Origin: CADCTP01 sp963849885
GTDB taxonomy: Bacteria > Actinomycetota > Actinomycetes > Mycobacteriales > CADCTP01
Direction of reading: 5' to 3'
DNA length: 64,000 bases
NCBI GenBank assembly: GCA_963849885.1
Contig: CAWKIV010000018.1
Span: 62,001 to 126,000, forward strand
Shown in pieces: positions 48,967 through 57,418 of the stretch. The notes beneath the pieces were generated by a model. It did not search any database, was not told the origin of the DNA, and saw only the letters and a program-made list of their open reading frames with translations. A program made the position numbers and the translations under genes. Within the stretch, counting starts at the first letter, position 1. Every line of letters begins with the position of its first letter.

Positions 48967-50478
48967 GTGCGCACCGTGACGGGGCCGACCGACCGGGTGG
49001 TGGTGGTCGGCGCGGGGCTGGGCGGGCTGTCCGCGGCGCTGCGGCTGGCCGGCGCCGGTCGCGAGGTCACCGTGCTGGAGCGGGAGCCGGTGCCGGGCGG
49101 GCGGGCCGGGCGGCTGGAGCTGGACGGCTACGCCTTCGACACCGGGCCGACCGTGCTGACCATGCCGGACCTGATCGCGGACGCGCTCGACCCGGTCGGC
49201 GAGCGGCTGGAGGACTGGCTGGACCTGCGGCCGGTGGACCCGCTCTACCGGGCGCACTACCCGGACGGCTCGACGCTGGACGTCCGCGCCGACGTGGACG
49301 CGATGGCCGCCGAGGTGGAGCGGGTGTGCGGGGCGCGGGAGGCGGCCGGCTACCGCCGGTTCGTGGCGTACGTGTCCGCGCTGTACCGGGCGGAGATGCG
49401 CAGCTTCATCGACCGGAACATCGACTCGCCGCTCGGCCTGCTCGGCCCGGACCTGGCCCGGCTGGTCGCGCTGCGCGGCTTCGGCCGGCTGTCCACCGCG
49501 GTGGAGCGGCACCTGAAGGACCCCCGGACGCAGCGGCTCTTCTCCTTCCAGGCGATGTACGCCGGGCTGTCGCCGTACCAGGCGCTGGCCGTCTACGCGG
49601 TCATCGCGTACATGGACTCGGTGGCCGGGGTGTACTTCCCGGCCGGCGGGATGCACGCGGTGCCGCGGGCGCTGGCCGGGGCGGCGGAGAAGCACGGGGT
49701 GCGGTTCCGGTACGGCACCGAGGTGGCCCGGGTGGAGGTCACCGGCGGCCGGGCCCGGGCGGTGGTGACCACCGACGGCGAGCGGGTCGAGGCCGACGTG
49801 GTGGTGCTCAACCCGGACCTGCCGACCGCGTACCGGCAGCTGCTGCCCGCGGCGGCGGCGCCCCGGCGGCTGGGCCGGCTGCGCTACTCGCCCTCGTGCG
49901 TGGTGCTGCACGCCGGCTCGACCGCGGCGTACCCCGGGGCGGCGCACCACAACATCCACTTCGGCCGGGCCTGGCGGCGCACCTTCACCGAGCTGATCCG
50001 GGACAAGCAGCTCATGTCCGACCCGTCGGTGCTGGTCACCAACCCCAGCCGGTCCGACCCGACGCTGGCCCCGCCGGGCCGGCACACCTACTACGTGCTC
50101 GCCCCGACGCCCAACCTCACCGCCGGCATCGACTGGTCCAGCACCGGCCCGCGCTACCGGGACGAGCTGGTGGCCACCCTGGAGGCCCGCGGCTACCAGG
50201 GCTTCGGCGCCGGCATCGAGGTGGAGCGGCTGGTCACGCCGGCCGACTGGGCGGCGTCCGGGCTGGCCGCGGGCGCGCCGTTCGCGGCCGCGCACACCGT
50301 CCGGCAGACCGGCCCGTTCCGGCCGCGGACGCTGGCCCCCGGGCTGGAGAACGTGGTGTTCACCGGATCCGGCACCCAGCCCGGCGTGGGTGTGCCGATG
50401 GTGCTGCTGTCCGGCCGGCTGGCCGCAGAACGGGTCACCGGTCGCGACCGGCAGTACCGGTCCCGCGCCTGGCGGTGA
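48967..50478 (+). CDS. crtI: Phytoene desaturase
   Basis: FAD-dependent desaturase making lycopene or neurosporene from phytoene. The 503-residue product has VVVVGAGLGGLSAALRLAGAGREVTVLER, GGRAGRLELDGYAFDTGPTVLTMPDLI, FSFQAMYAGLSPYQALAVYAVIAYMD with GVYFPAGGMHAVPRALAGA, and a C-terminal NVVFTGSGTQPGVGVPMVLLSGRLAAERV block typical of bacterial CrtI. Start GTG 48967 sits behind GGGAGGGGAGGG; GTG 48928 would add 13 residues. It is close to the prenyl synthase gene and in the same direction as crtB. Confidence 0.93.
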   Translation: MRTVTGPTDRVVVVGAGLGGLSAALRLAGAGREVTVLEREPVPGGRAGRLELDGYAFDTGPTVLTMPDLIADALDPVGERLEDWLDLRPVDPLYRAHYPDGSTLDVRADVDAMAAEVERVCGAREAAGYRRFVAYVSALYRAEMRSFIDRNIDSPLGLLGPDLARLVALRGFGRLSTAVERHLKDPRTQRLFSFQAMYAGLSPYQALAVYAVIAYMDSVAGVYFPAGGMHAVPRALAGAAEKHGVRFRYGTEVARVEVTGGRARAVVTTDGERVEADVVVLNPDLPTAYRQLLPAAAAPRRLGRLRYSPSCVVLHAGSTAAYPGAAHHNIHFGRAWRRTFTELIRDKQLMSDPSVLVTNPSRSDPTLAPPGRHTYYVLAPTPNLTAGIDWSSTGPRYRDELVATLEARGYQGFGAGIEVERLVTPADWAASGLAAGAPFAAAHTVRQTGPFRPRTLAPGLENVVFTGSGTQPGVGVPMVLLSGRLAAERVTGRDRQYRSRAWR

Positions 50479-50523
50479 CGAGACGAAGGCCTCAGTCCGA
50501 CACGTCCTATTCGGGCAAGACGC

Positions 50524-52104
50524 GTGCTCTCTGAGCAGGTAACCTCGACCGCCGTGCTGTCCGCGCTGCCCACTCGCCTGTCCCGGTTCCGGGCTGTCGG
50601 TGAGCCGCGCCTGCTGGACCGCTACCGGACGCTCGGGCTGGCCGGGGCGACCGCGCTCGCCCTCGGCGGCGTGGCGGCGGGCGCGCTGCCCCGGGAGGAC
50701 CCGTTCGCCGGGCTGCCGATGATCGGCTGGCTGCGCGGCAGCGAGCCGCTGGCGCTCGCGGTCGGCTACGCCGGGCTGGCCCTGCTCGTGGTCGCCTGGC
50801 TCTTCCTCGGCCGGCGGGTCGGCACCCCGGACGGGCCGAGCCGGCGGTCCCTGGTGATGACCCTGGCGATCTGGTCGGCGCCGCTGTGCCTGGCCCCGCC
50901 GATGTTCAGCCGGGACGTCTACAGCTACGGCGCGCAGGGCTGGATGGTGCACGTCGGCGCCAGCCCGTACTTCTGGGGGCCGGGCGCGATCCCGGAGAAT
51001 CCGTTCCTGATCGACGTCCCCGACCTGTGGACGCACACCCCGGCGCCGTACGGGCCGCTGTTCCTGCAGCTGGCCCGCTGGGTGGTCGACCTCGGCTCGG
51101 ACGAGACGGTGCCGACCGTGCTCGGCATGCGGCTGCTCGCGCTGGTCGGCGTGGTGCTGCTGGTGCGGTACGTGCCGCGGCTGGCCGCGCACTGCGGCGT
51201 GCCGGCCGACCGGGCGCTGTGGCTGGGCGTGCTCAACCCGCTGGTCCTGCTGCACTTCGTCAGCGGCGCGCACAACGACTCGCTGCTGGTCGGGCTCGTG
51301 GTGGCCGGCCTGGTGCTGGTGCTGGACCACCGCCGGGCGCTGGGCGTGGTCGTCATCTCGCTGGCGCTGCTGGTCAAGGCGCCGGCCGCGCTGGCCCTGG
51401 TCTTCGTCGTGCCGTACTGGGCGCAGCAGCTGACCGGCCGCTTCCGGCTGATCCGCGCCGGGGTGCTGACGGCGGCGGTCTCCGGCTCGGTGGTCGCCCT
51501 GGTCTCCTGGGCCACCGGCCTCGGCTACGGCTGGGTCGGCGCGCTGAACACGCCCGGCACGGTGCGCAACTGGCTGTCCGGCACCACCCTGCTCGGCGAG
51601 GCGGTCGGCCTGCTCACCACCGTGGTCGGGATCGGCGACGCGCAGACGACCACCGAGGCGATCAAGGTCTTCCGCGGCGCCGGCGGGCTGATCGCCATCG
51701 TGCTCTGCCTGGTGCTGCTGGCCCGGATGGACCGGTACGGGCTGGTCGGCTCGCTCGGGCTCGGCTTCATCGCGGTGGTGGCGCTCGGGCCGGTGGTCCA
51801 CCCGTGGTATCTGCTGTGGGGTTTCGTCCTGGTCGCGGCGGGCATCCCGACGCTCCGCATCCGGAGCGCGGTGGTGACCGCGAGCGCCTTCCTGTCCATG
51901 GTGCTGATGCCGAAGGGCGGGACCGTCGACGTGAGCGCGATCGTGCAGGCGATCCTGTCGGCGGCCGCGGTGGCCGGCTCGGCGGCGCTGTTCGAGCTGC
52001 TGCCCGGCCGGGGCCCGGCCCCGGCGGTCAGCGCGCCGCCACGGCCCCGGTCCGAGGACCCCCCGCCGGTGCCGGCCCGGGTGCCCACCCGCCCCCGGAC
52101 GTGA
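50524..52104 (+). CDS. MptB-like polyprenol-phosphomannose mannosyltransferase
   Basis: A 526-residue membrane protein with about twelve helices of the GT-C superfamily MptA/MptB group, which uses decaprenyl phosphomannose to build alpha-1,6-mannan cores of lipomannan. The family-diagnostic block is FSRDVYSYGAQGWMVHVGASPYFWGPG, with the conserved Asp, and THTPAPYGPLFLQLARWVV, ALWLGVLNPLVLLHFVSGAHNDSLLVGLVVAG and LVKAPAALALVFVVP. The start is uncertain: GTG 50524 or GTG 50554. The stop overlaps the second MptB-like gene (GTGA). Placement inside the carotenoid segment is unusual. Confidence 0.88.
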   Translation: MLSEQVTSTAVLSALPTRLSRFRAVGEPRLLDRYRTLGLAGATALALGGVAAGALPREDPFAGLPMIGWLRGSEPLALAVGYAGLALLVVAWLFLGRRVGTPDGPSRRSLVMTLAIWSAPLCLAPPMFSRDVYSYGAQGWMVHVGASPYFWGPGAIPENPFLIDVPDLWTHTPAPYGPLFLQLARWVVDLGSDETVPTVLGMRLLALVGVVLLVRYVPRLAAHCGVPADRALWLGVLNPLVLLHFVSGAHNDSLLVGLVVAGLVLVLDHRRALGVVVISLALLVKAPAALALVFVVPYWAQQLTGRFRLIRAGVLTAAVSGSVVALVSWATGLGYGWVGALNTPGTVRNWLSGTTLLGEAVGLLTTVVGIGDAQTTTEAIKVFRGAGGLIAIVLCLVLLARMDRYGLVGSLGLGFIAVVALGPVVHPWYLLWGFVLVAAGIPTLRIRSAVVTASAFLSMVLMPKGGTVDVSAIVQAILSAAAVAGSAALFELLPGRGPAPAVSAPPRPRSEDPPPVPARVPTRPRT

Positions 52105-53627
52105 CGGCGACGGCGGTGCCCGCTCGCAGAGCCGCGCGAGCCCTCCGGGACCGGTGGGCGGAGTCGGGCAGCGAGCACGTCCGCAAGGTGGTGCTGACCG
52201 GCTTCGGCGGGTCCGTGCTGCTCGCGCTCGGCTCGCTGGGGGCCGGCGCTCCCCCGGTGTACGACCCGGTCAAGCGGACCCCGGTGATCGCGGTGCTGCG
52301 CGACGGCATCGGCGAGCGGGTGGCGCTGGCGCTGGTCTACGTCGGGCTGGCCGTGCTCGGCATGGCCTGGCTGCACCTCGGGCGGTCGCTGCGCCGCGGC
52401 GAGGCCGGCACCGACCAGCCGCGGCTGCTGCGCATCGCGGTGCTCTGGGGCGCCCCGCTGCTGGTCTGCGTGCCGCTCTTCAGCCGCGACCTGTACGCGT
52501 ACGCGGCGCAGGCGCAGATCGCGCACGCCGGCCTGGACCCGTACAGCGTGGGGCCGGTGTCGCTGCCCGGGCCGTTCCTGGACGAGATCTCCGGGATGTG
52601 GGTGGACACCCCGGCCCCGTACGGGCCGATCTGGCTCGGGCTGGGCCGGGCCATCGCCACCGTCACCGGCGACCGGGTGGTCACCACCGTGCTGTTCATG
52701 CGGCTGCTCGCGGTGGTCGGCCTGCTGCTGGTGGCGCGCTACCTGCCCCGGCTGGCCGCCGCCTGCGGGGCCGACCCGCGGCTGGCGCTGTGGCTGGGCG
52801 TGCTCAACCCGCTGGTGCTGGTCCACTTCGTGGCCGGCGGCCACAACGACGCGCTGATGCTCGGCCTGCTGGTGGCCGGGCTGACGGTGGCGGTCGAGGC
52901 GACCGAGGAGCGCTGGGTGGCCGCCGGGGTGGCGCTGACCTCGGCCGGCGTGCTGGTCAAGGCGCCGGCGGCGATCGCGGTGGCCTTCCTGGCCTGGGTG
53001 TGGGCGCGACACCTGACCGGGCGGGCGGTGCTGCTGCGGGCCAGCCTGCGCACCGGTGCGGTCGCGCTGGCCAGCGTGGTGGTGCTGACCGCGGCGACCG
53101 GGCTCGGCTTCGGCTGGATAAACCAGCTCAACGCGTCCGGGCGGGTCATCACCTGGCTGTCGCTGCCGACCGGCCTGGGCCTGCTGGCCAGCATCCCGAC
53201 CGGCATCACCGACATCATCACCTCGGAGAACCCGGTGATCATCGGATTCCGGGCCGGTGGTCAGGTGGTCACCGCGCTGGTGCTGCTGTGGCTGTGGCTG
53301 CGGGCCGGCCGGCTGGGCCCGGTCCGGGCGCTCGGGCTGGGGCTGCTCGCCCTGGTGCTGCTCGGCCCGGTGGTGCAGCCCTGGTACGTGCTGTGGGGGC
53401 TGACCGTGGTCGCGGCCACCCCGCTGACCCGGCGGCCCTGGCTGGTGGCGGCCGGGGCGAGCGTCTGGCTGTCCATGATGATCACCCCGCAGGGGGCGAA
53501 CCTCTTCCTCGAGTGGGGGCCGGTGCTCGCGACCGGGGCGGCCGCCGTGGTGGCCACCTACACGGTGCTCGGCCACGAGCCGGACCCGGCCGGGGCCGGC
53601 CGCGAGCCGGTAGCCTCGGGCGCGTGA
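52101..53627 (+). CDS. Second MptB-like membrane mannosyltransferase
   Basis: A 508-residue GT-C protein clearly paralogous to the preceding one: FSRDLYAYAAQAQIAHAGLDPYSVGP, VDTPAPYGPIWLGLGRAIATV, LWLGVLNPLVLVHFVAGGHNDALMLGLLVAG and LVKAPAAIAVAFLAWVW line up with its motifs. The variant loops suggest a different acceptor or linkage. About twelve transmembrane helices. GTG 52101 overlaps the first gene and its stop overlaps crtB by GTGA, so the pair is translated with the phytoene synthase. Glycosylation of a lipid or of the carotenoid itself is possible; neither is shown. Confidence 0.88.
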   Translation: MTATAVPARRAARALRDRWAESGSEHVRKVVLTGFGGSVLLALGSLGAGAPPVYDPVKRTPVIAVLRDGIGERVALALVYVGLAVLGMAWLHLGRSLRRGEAGTDQPRLLRIAVLWGAPLLVCVPLFSRDLYAYAAQAQIAHAGLDPYSVGPVSLPGPFLDEISGMWVDTPAPYGPIWLGLGRAIATVTGDRVVTTVLFMRLLAVVGLLLVARYLPRLAAACGADPRLALWLGVLNPLVLVHFVAGGHNDALMLGLLVAGLTVAVEATEERWVAAGVALTSAGVLVKAPAAIAVAFLAWVWARHLTGRAVLLRASLRTGAVALASVVVLTAATGLGFGWINQLNASGRVITWLSLPTGLGLLASIPTGITDIITSENPVIIGFRAGGQVVTALVLLWLWLRAGRLGPVRALGLGLLALVLLGPVVQPWYVLWGLTVVAATPLTRRPWLVAAGASVWLSMMITPQGANLFLEWGPVLATGAAAVVATYTVLGHEPDPAGAGREPVASGA

Positions 53628-54538
53628 GCGCGCGCGAGCTGGACGCCGCCGGCATCACCTCCCCGGCCCTGCGCGCGTCGTACGAGCGGTGCCGCCGGCT
53701 CAACGCCGACCACGGCAAGACCTACTACCTGGCCACGCTGCTGCTGCCGCCGGCCAAGCGGCCGTACGTGCACGCGCTCTACGGCTTCGCCCGGTACGCC
53801 GACGAGATCGTCGACGACCTCTCCTCCACCCTCGGCCCGGCCGAGAAGGCGGACTGGCTGGTCGGCTGGGGGGAGCGCTTCCTGGCCGAGGTCCGGTCCG
53901 GCGGCTCGACCCACCCGGTCAGCCGGGCGGTGGTGGACACCGTCCGGCGCTGGGACATCCCGCTCGGGCTGTTCGAGGACTTCCTCGCCTCGATGCGGAT
54001 GGATCTCACCGTCACCGACTACCCGACGTACGACGACCTGCGGGCGTACATGTGGGGGTCGGCGGCGGTGGTCGGGCTGCAGATGGTGCCGGTGCTGGAG
54101 CCGGTGGTGCCGCGGGAGCTGGTCGAGCCGTACGCGGCCGACCTCGGGGTGGCCTTCCAGCTGTCGAACTTCATCCGCGACGTCGGCGAGGACCTCCGCC
54201 GCGGCCGGGTCTACCTGCCCGCCGAGGACCTGGCCGCGTTCGGGGTGGACCGGGAGCGGCTGGCCCGCGGGGTGGTCGACTCGGCCGTGCGGCGGCTGCT
54301 GGCCTTCGAGATCGCGCGCACCCGGGAGCTCTACCGGGCCGCCGAGCCCGGCATCCGGCTGCTGCACCCGACGTCGCGGGACTGCATCCGCAGCGCGCTG
54401 CGGCTCTACGGCGGGATCCTGGACGAGGTGGAGCGGGCCGACTACCAGGTGCTGGACCGCCGGGTCTCGGTCAGCGGGCCGCGCCGGCTGGCGGTCGCCG
54501 TGCCCGGGCTGGCGAGGGCGTACGCGGCGCGCCGGTGA
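53624..54538 (+). CDS. crtB: Phytoene synthase
   Basis: Condenses two GGPP to phytoene. The 304-residue product has the first Asp-rich motif YADEIVDDLSS (DxxxD), KTYYLATLLLPPAKRPYVHALYGFARYADE, MWGSAAVVGLQMVPVL and the second motif SNFIRDVGEDLRRGRVYLP, with YGGILDEVERADYQVLDRRVSVSGPRR near the end. All catalytic elements are present. GTG 53624 overlaps the preceding mannosyltransferase-like gene, and the stop overlaps the hydrolase gene. Confidence 0.95.
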   Translation: MSARELDAAGITSPALRASYERCRRLNADHGKTYYLATLLLPPAKRPYVHALYGFARYADEIVDDLSSTLGPAEKADWLVGWGERFLAEVRSGGSTHPVSRAVVDTVRRWDIPLGLFEDFLASMRMDLTVTDYPTYDDLRAYMWGSAAVVGLQMVPVLEPVVPRELVEPYAADLGVAFQLSNFIRDVGEDLRRGRVYLPAEDLAAFGVDRERLARGVVDSAVRRLLAFEIARTRELYRAAEPGIRLLHPTSRDCIRSALRLYGGILDEVERADYQVLDRRVSVSGPRRLAVAVPGLARAYAARR

Positions 54539-55212
54539 CCGACTTCGTCCTCGTGCACGGGGGCTGGCACGGCGCCTGGTCCTGGGCCTTCCTGGTCGAC
54601 GAGCTCGCCGCCCGGGGTCACCGCGCGGTGGCCGTCGACCTCCCGGCCGAGGACCCGCACGCCGGCGCCATCCCCTGCGCCGCGCTCGTCGCCGCCGCCC
54701 TGCCCGGCCCCGACGCCGTCCTCGTCGGGCACTCGCTGGCCGGCCTGGTCATCCCGGTGGTGGCCGCCGCGCACCCGGTCCGGCACCTGGTCTACCTGGC
54801 CGCGATGCTGCCGGAACCCGGCCGCAGCGTGGCCGGCGGCCCCCGGCAGACCGTGCGCGGGCTCGGCCGCGGCCAGCTCCGGCACGAGGACGGCTCGACC
54901 TCCTGGGAGCCGGCCGCGGCGGTCGAGCGGCTCTACCCGGACGCCCCGCCGGACCGGGCCGCCTGGGCCGCGGCCCGGCTGCGCCGGCAGCACTGGCCGC
55001 TGCTGGCGGAGGTCACGCCGCTGGCGGCGTGGCCCGACGTGCCGTCGACCTACGTGCGGTGCGCGGACGACGCGGTGATCGACGCCGAGTGGGCCGCCCG
55101 GGCCGTGCCGGAGCGGCTCGGGGTCGAGCCGGTGGTCTTCCCCGGCGACCACTCCCCGCCGGTGTCCCGCCCGGCCGCGCTGGCCGACCTGCTCACCCGC
55201 CTGGTGCCCTGA
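54535..55212 (+). CDS. Alpha/beta hydrolase (methylesterase-like)
   Basis: A 225-residue alpha/beta hydrolase similar to plant MES-type esterases and SalBP2-like proteins. DFVLVHGGWHGAWSWAFLVDELAARGH gives the oxyanion-hole side, GHSLAGLVIP is the nucleophile elbow, and a C-terminal FPGDHSPPVSRP supplies the catalytic His, with an Asp in VRCADDAVID. GTG 54535 overlaps the crtB stop. The position suggests a role in tailoring a pigment or lipid, or simply transcriptional hitch-hiking. The substrate is unknown. Confidence 0.85.
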   Translation: MTDFVLVHGGWHGAWSWAFLVDELAARGHRAVAVDLPAEDPHAGAIPCAALVAAALPGPDAVLVGHSLAGLVIPVVAAAHPVRHLVYLAAMLPEPGRSVAGGPRQTVRGLGRGQLRHEDGSTSWEPAAAVERLYPDAPPDRAAWAAARLRRQHWPLLAEVTPLAAWPDVPSTYVRCADDAVIDAEWAARAVPERLGVEPVVFPGDHSPPVSRPAALADLLTRLVP

Positions 55213-55230
55213 GGCACCCGACCAGGGGCG

Positions 55231-55797
55231 TCAGTAGGGCCGGGGGTGCCAGCCGGCCGGCGGGTCCTCGCCGACGACCCCGTCGACGGCCTCCCGGAGC
55301 AGGTCGGCGTGCCCGGTGTGCCGGCCGTACTCCTCGATCAGGTCGCAGACGAGGCGGCGCAGGCTGAGGTGGCCCCGGCCGGGCCAGCTCAGGTGGACGG
55401 GCTGGTCGAGCCCGCCGTCGGCCACCGCCGCGGCCAGCGTCGCCCGGGACCGGGCGATGGTCTCGTCCCAGATCGCGTAGAGCTGCTCGGGGCTGTCGCC
55501 GGCGGCGGAGGTGAACTCCCAGTCGGGGTCGGTGTCGAAGGGCGCGGTGTCCCACGGCGGGCTGACCGGGGCACCGCTGAGCTTGCGGGTGAAAATCTGG
55601 TCCTCTGCCCAGGCCAGGTGCTTGAGCAGGCCGCCGAGCGTCAGCGAGGACGCGCCGATGCGGGTCTGCAGCCCGGCCGCGTCGAGGCCGTCGGCCTTCC
55701 AGCGGAAGGTCGTGCGCAGCCGGTCGAGCGCCCCGAGCAGCTGCTCGACCTCGGTGCCGGCGAGCGGCGGCTCCCACCAGTAGTCGCTGTTGGTCAT
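55231..55797 (-). CDS. DUF664/DinB-type (mycothiol transferase-like) four-helix protein
   Basis: A 188-residue protein of the DinB-like four-helix superfamily, many actinobacterial members of which are mycothiol-dependent transferases. The metal-site histidines can be placed in LGGLLKHLAWAEDQIF and LIEEYGRHTGHADLLREAVDG, matching the usual H...H-x3-H pattern (one His in the first, the pair RHTGH in the second). The middle DTDPDWEFTSAAGDSPEQLYAIWDE is typical of DUF664. ATG 55797. It is convergent with the carotenoid segment. Confidence 0.9.
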   Translation of the reverse strand: MTNSDYWWEPPLAGTEVEQLLGALDRLRTTFRWKADGLDAAGLQTRIGASSLTLGGLLKHLAWAEDQIFTRKLSGAPVSPPWDTAPFDTDPDWEFTSAAGDSPEQLYAIWDETIARSRATLAAAVADGGLDQPVHLSWPGRGHLSLRRLVCDLIEEYGRHTGHADLLREAVDGVVGEDPPAGWHPRPY

Positions 55798-55885
55798 GGC
55801 GCGGGACGGTAGCCGCTATTGCGGACGATCCGCCTCCGGAATGCGGCCTGACACCGGTCGACGTCGAAGCAGCGCCACATTGCCC

Positions 55886-55921
55886 TTGACTGCCGCCTTG
55901 ATTGACGTCATAGTGACGTCA
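55886..55921 (+). promoter_or_regulatory. Near-consensus promoter with tandem TGACGTCA operator
   Basis: TTGACT (55886-55891) and CATAGT (55909-55914) are separated by exactly 17 bp, an unusually good sigma70-type promoter for this genome. Two perfect 8-bp palindromes TGACGTCA lie at 55903-55910 and 55914-55921, centres 11 bp apart (one helical turn), covering the -10 and start region. A repressor dimer pair is the natural reading; the regulator is unknown. The ribosome site AAGGAGGA and the 57-residue gene follow directly. Confidence 0.75.
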
Positions 55922-55954
55922 GCACCGCATCAGACCACCGCCAAGGAGGACGTC

Positions 55955-56128
55955 ATGTCGAACCACTTCGACCCCGCCATCGAGGCCGAGCTGCACCGGC
56001 GCCGGACCACGCTGCGGCACGACGCCGAGCAGCACCAGCTCTCCCGGGCGGCCGGCCGCCTGACCCGCCCGGCCCGGTTCGGCCGCGCCCGGACCGGCCA
56101 CGCGATCGCCCGCCAGGCCGGCGCCTGA
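55955..56128 (+). CDS. Small highly charged protein (57 aa) of unknown function
   Basis: I do not recognise a family. ATG 55955 has an ideal ribosome site (AAGGAGGA) and the strong promoter/operator just upstream. The product is very rich in Arg, His, Glu and Ala with no hydrophobic segment: SNHFDPAIEAELHRRRTTLRH, then AEQHQLSRAAGRLTRPARFGRARTG. It could be a cytoplasmic helical protein, perhaps a stress-induced small protein. Its stop is 5 nt from the convergent crtYd stop, with an inverted CCTGA/TCAGG at the junction. Confidence 0.8.
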   Translation: MSNHFDPAIEAELHRRRTTLRHDAEQHQLSRAAGRLTRPARFGRARTGHAIARQAGA

Positions 56129-56133
56129 TCCGG

Positions 56134-56436
56134 TCAGGTGCGCACGCCCCGCCGGCCCAGCCAGACCCACGTCGACAGCGTCGTCGTGACCATGGCGAAG
56201 CCGAACAGCAGGTCCTCGACCGGCGCGAACGCGATCCGCAGGCCGAGGATGGTGTCCGGGTCGTACCGGACGATGTCCAGCCCGGTGAAGACCCCGTTGG
56301 TGAGCAGCTGGAAGAACAGCACGATCGCGTACGCGGTCCAGTACGTCCGGCGGCGCAGCAACCAGGTGCGCAGCAGCACGGTGTCCACCAGCACCGCGGC
56401 CAGCACGCCGAGCACGGCCAGCTGGGTGTAGGTCAC
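56134..56436 (-). CDS. crtYd: Lycopene cyclase subunit (CrtYd-type)
   Basis: A 100-residue membrane protein with three helices, second of two halves of the heterodimeric actinobacterial lycopene cyclase (CrtYc/CrtYd). TYTQLAVLGVLAAVLVDTVLLRTWLL, AYAIVLFFQLLTNGVFTGLDIVRYDP and RIAFAPVEDLLFGFAMVTTTLSTWVWLGRR carry the conserved N-G, D-x-V and P-x-E-D features of this family. It starts at GTG 56436, overlapping the CrtYc stop. Whether one or both ends of lycopene are cyclised is not visible. Confidence 0.88.
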   Translation of the reverse strand: MTYTQLAVLGVLAAVLVDTVLLRTWLLRRRTYWTAYAIVLFFQLLTNGVFTGLDIVRYDPDTILGLRIAFAPVEDLLFGFAMVTTTLSTWVWLGRRGVRT

Positions 56437-56759
56437 TCGTCGCCGACCTTCCAGCCGCGCACCGCGCGGACCGCCTCGAAGGCGAGGATGGCGCAGGTCG
56501 GGGTGACCACGAAGAAGAGCACCTCGTCCAGCGGCAGGTCGCCGGGCAGCAGGACGCCGGTCATCAGGCCGAGGTCGTACGTCCAGTGGCCGCGGCTGAT
56601 CGCGTACAGGTCCCAGAGCACGAAGACGGCCACCGTCGGGGCGAGCGCGAGCAGCCAGCGCCGCCACCGCGCGTACACCCGGGTGCGCAGCACGATCTCC
56701 AGCGGGAGCGTGCCGAGCAGGCAGGCGGCCAGCACGGCGAGGTAGGTCAGGTGCCTCAT
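56433..56759 (-). CDS. crtYc: Lycopene cyclase subunit (CrtYc-type)
   Basis: A 108-residue membrane protein with three helices: HLTYLAVLAACLLGTLPLEIVL, LALAPTVAVFVLWDLYAISRGHWTYD and LPLDEVLFFVVTPTCAILAFEAVRAV. The W-D...H-W-x-Y/F-D and P-L-x-E/D-E-V motifs are typical of CrtYc. It starts at ATG 56759, overlapping thiE, and ends in an overlap with crtYd. C50-specific genes (crtEb, lbtA-like) are not seen in the window, so a C40 cyclase role is preferred. Confidence 0.88.
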   Translation of the reverse strand: MRHLTYLAVLAACLLGTLPLEIVLRTRVYARWRRWLLALAPTVAVFVLWDLYAISRGHWTYDLGLMTGVLLPGDLPLDEVLFFVVTPTCAILAFEAVRAVRGWKVGDE

Positions 56760-57418
56760 CCCAGCCGCACCCGGAACGCCCTCGCCGCCGCCTCCGGGTC
56801 CGCCGCCCCGGTGATCGCCCGGACCACCACGACCCGGCGGGCCCCGGCGGCGAGCACCTCGTCCAGCCGGTCCAGGTCGATCCCGCCGATCGCGAACCAG
56901 GGCCGGGTCGCGGTCGCCGCCGCGTGCCGGGTCAGCTCCAGCCCGGGCGCCGGCCGGCCCGGCTTGGTCGGCGTGGGCCAGGTCGGGCCGACGCAGAAGT
57001 AGTCCACGTCCGGCTCGGCGTCCGCGGCGTCGACCTGGGCCACGTCGTGGGTGGACCGGCCGACCAGCGGGCCGCCGCCGACCAGCCGGCGGGCGGCCGG
57101 CACCGGCAGGTCGTCCTGGCCGAGGTGCAGCACGTCCGCGCCCGCGGTGGCGGCGAGGTCGGCGCGGTCGTTGACCGCCCAGAGCGCGCCGTGCCGGCGG
57201 GCCGCGTCCGCGACCACGTCCAGCAGGGCCAGCTCCTCGCGCGCCTCCAGCCCCTTCTCCCGCAGCTGGACGACGTCCACGCCGCCGCGCAGGGCCGCCT
57301 CCAGGAACTCGGCCAGGTCGCCGGTGCGCCGGCGGGAGTCGGTGCAGAGGTAGAGCCGGGCGTCCGCCAGCCGCGACCGCCGCCAGGCTCCGTCGGCGTC
57401 ATCCTCCGGCGACGGCAC
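56756..57418 (-). CDS. thiE: Thiamine-phosphate synthase
   Basis: Joins HMP diphosphate and thiazole phosphate to thiamine phosphate. The 220-residue TIM barrel has LYLCTDSRRRTGDL, VDVVQLREKGLEAREEL, WAVNDRADLAATAGADVLHLGQDDLPV, VGRSTHDVAQVDAADAEPDVDYFCVGPTWPTPTKPGRPAPGLEL and WFAIGGIDLDRLDEVLAAGARRVVVVRAITGA, all classic ThiE blocks. The start overlaps thiS by 20 nt and the stop overlaps crtYc. ThiG and ThiO are not in the window, and no TPP riboswitch lies nearby. Confidence 0.95.
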   Translation of the reverse strand: MPSPEDDADGAWRRSRLADARLYLCTDSRRRTGDLAEFLEAALRGGVDVVQLREKGLEAREELALLDVVADAARRHGALWAVNDRADLAATAGADVLHLGQDDLPVPAARRLVGGGPLVGRSTHDVAQVDAADAEPDVDYFCVGPTWPTPTKPGRPAPGLELTRHAAATATRPWFAIGGIDLDRLDEVLAAGARRVVVVRAITGAADPEAAARAFRVRLG

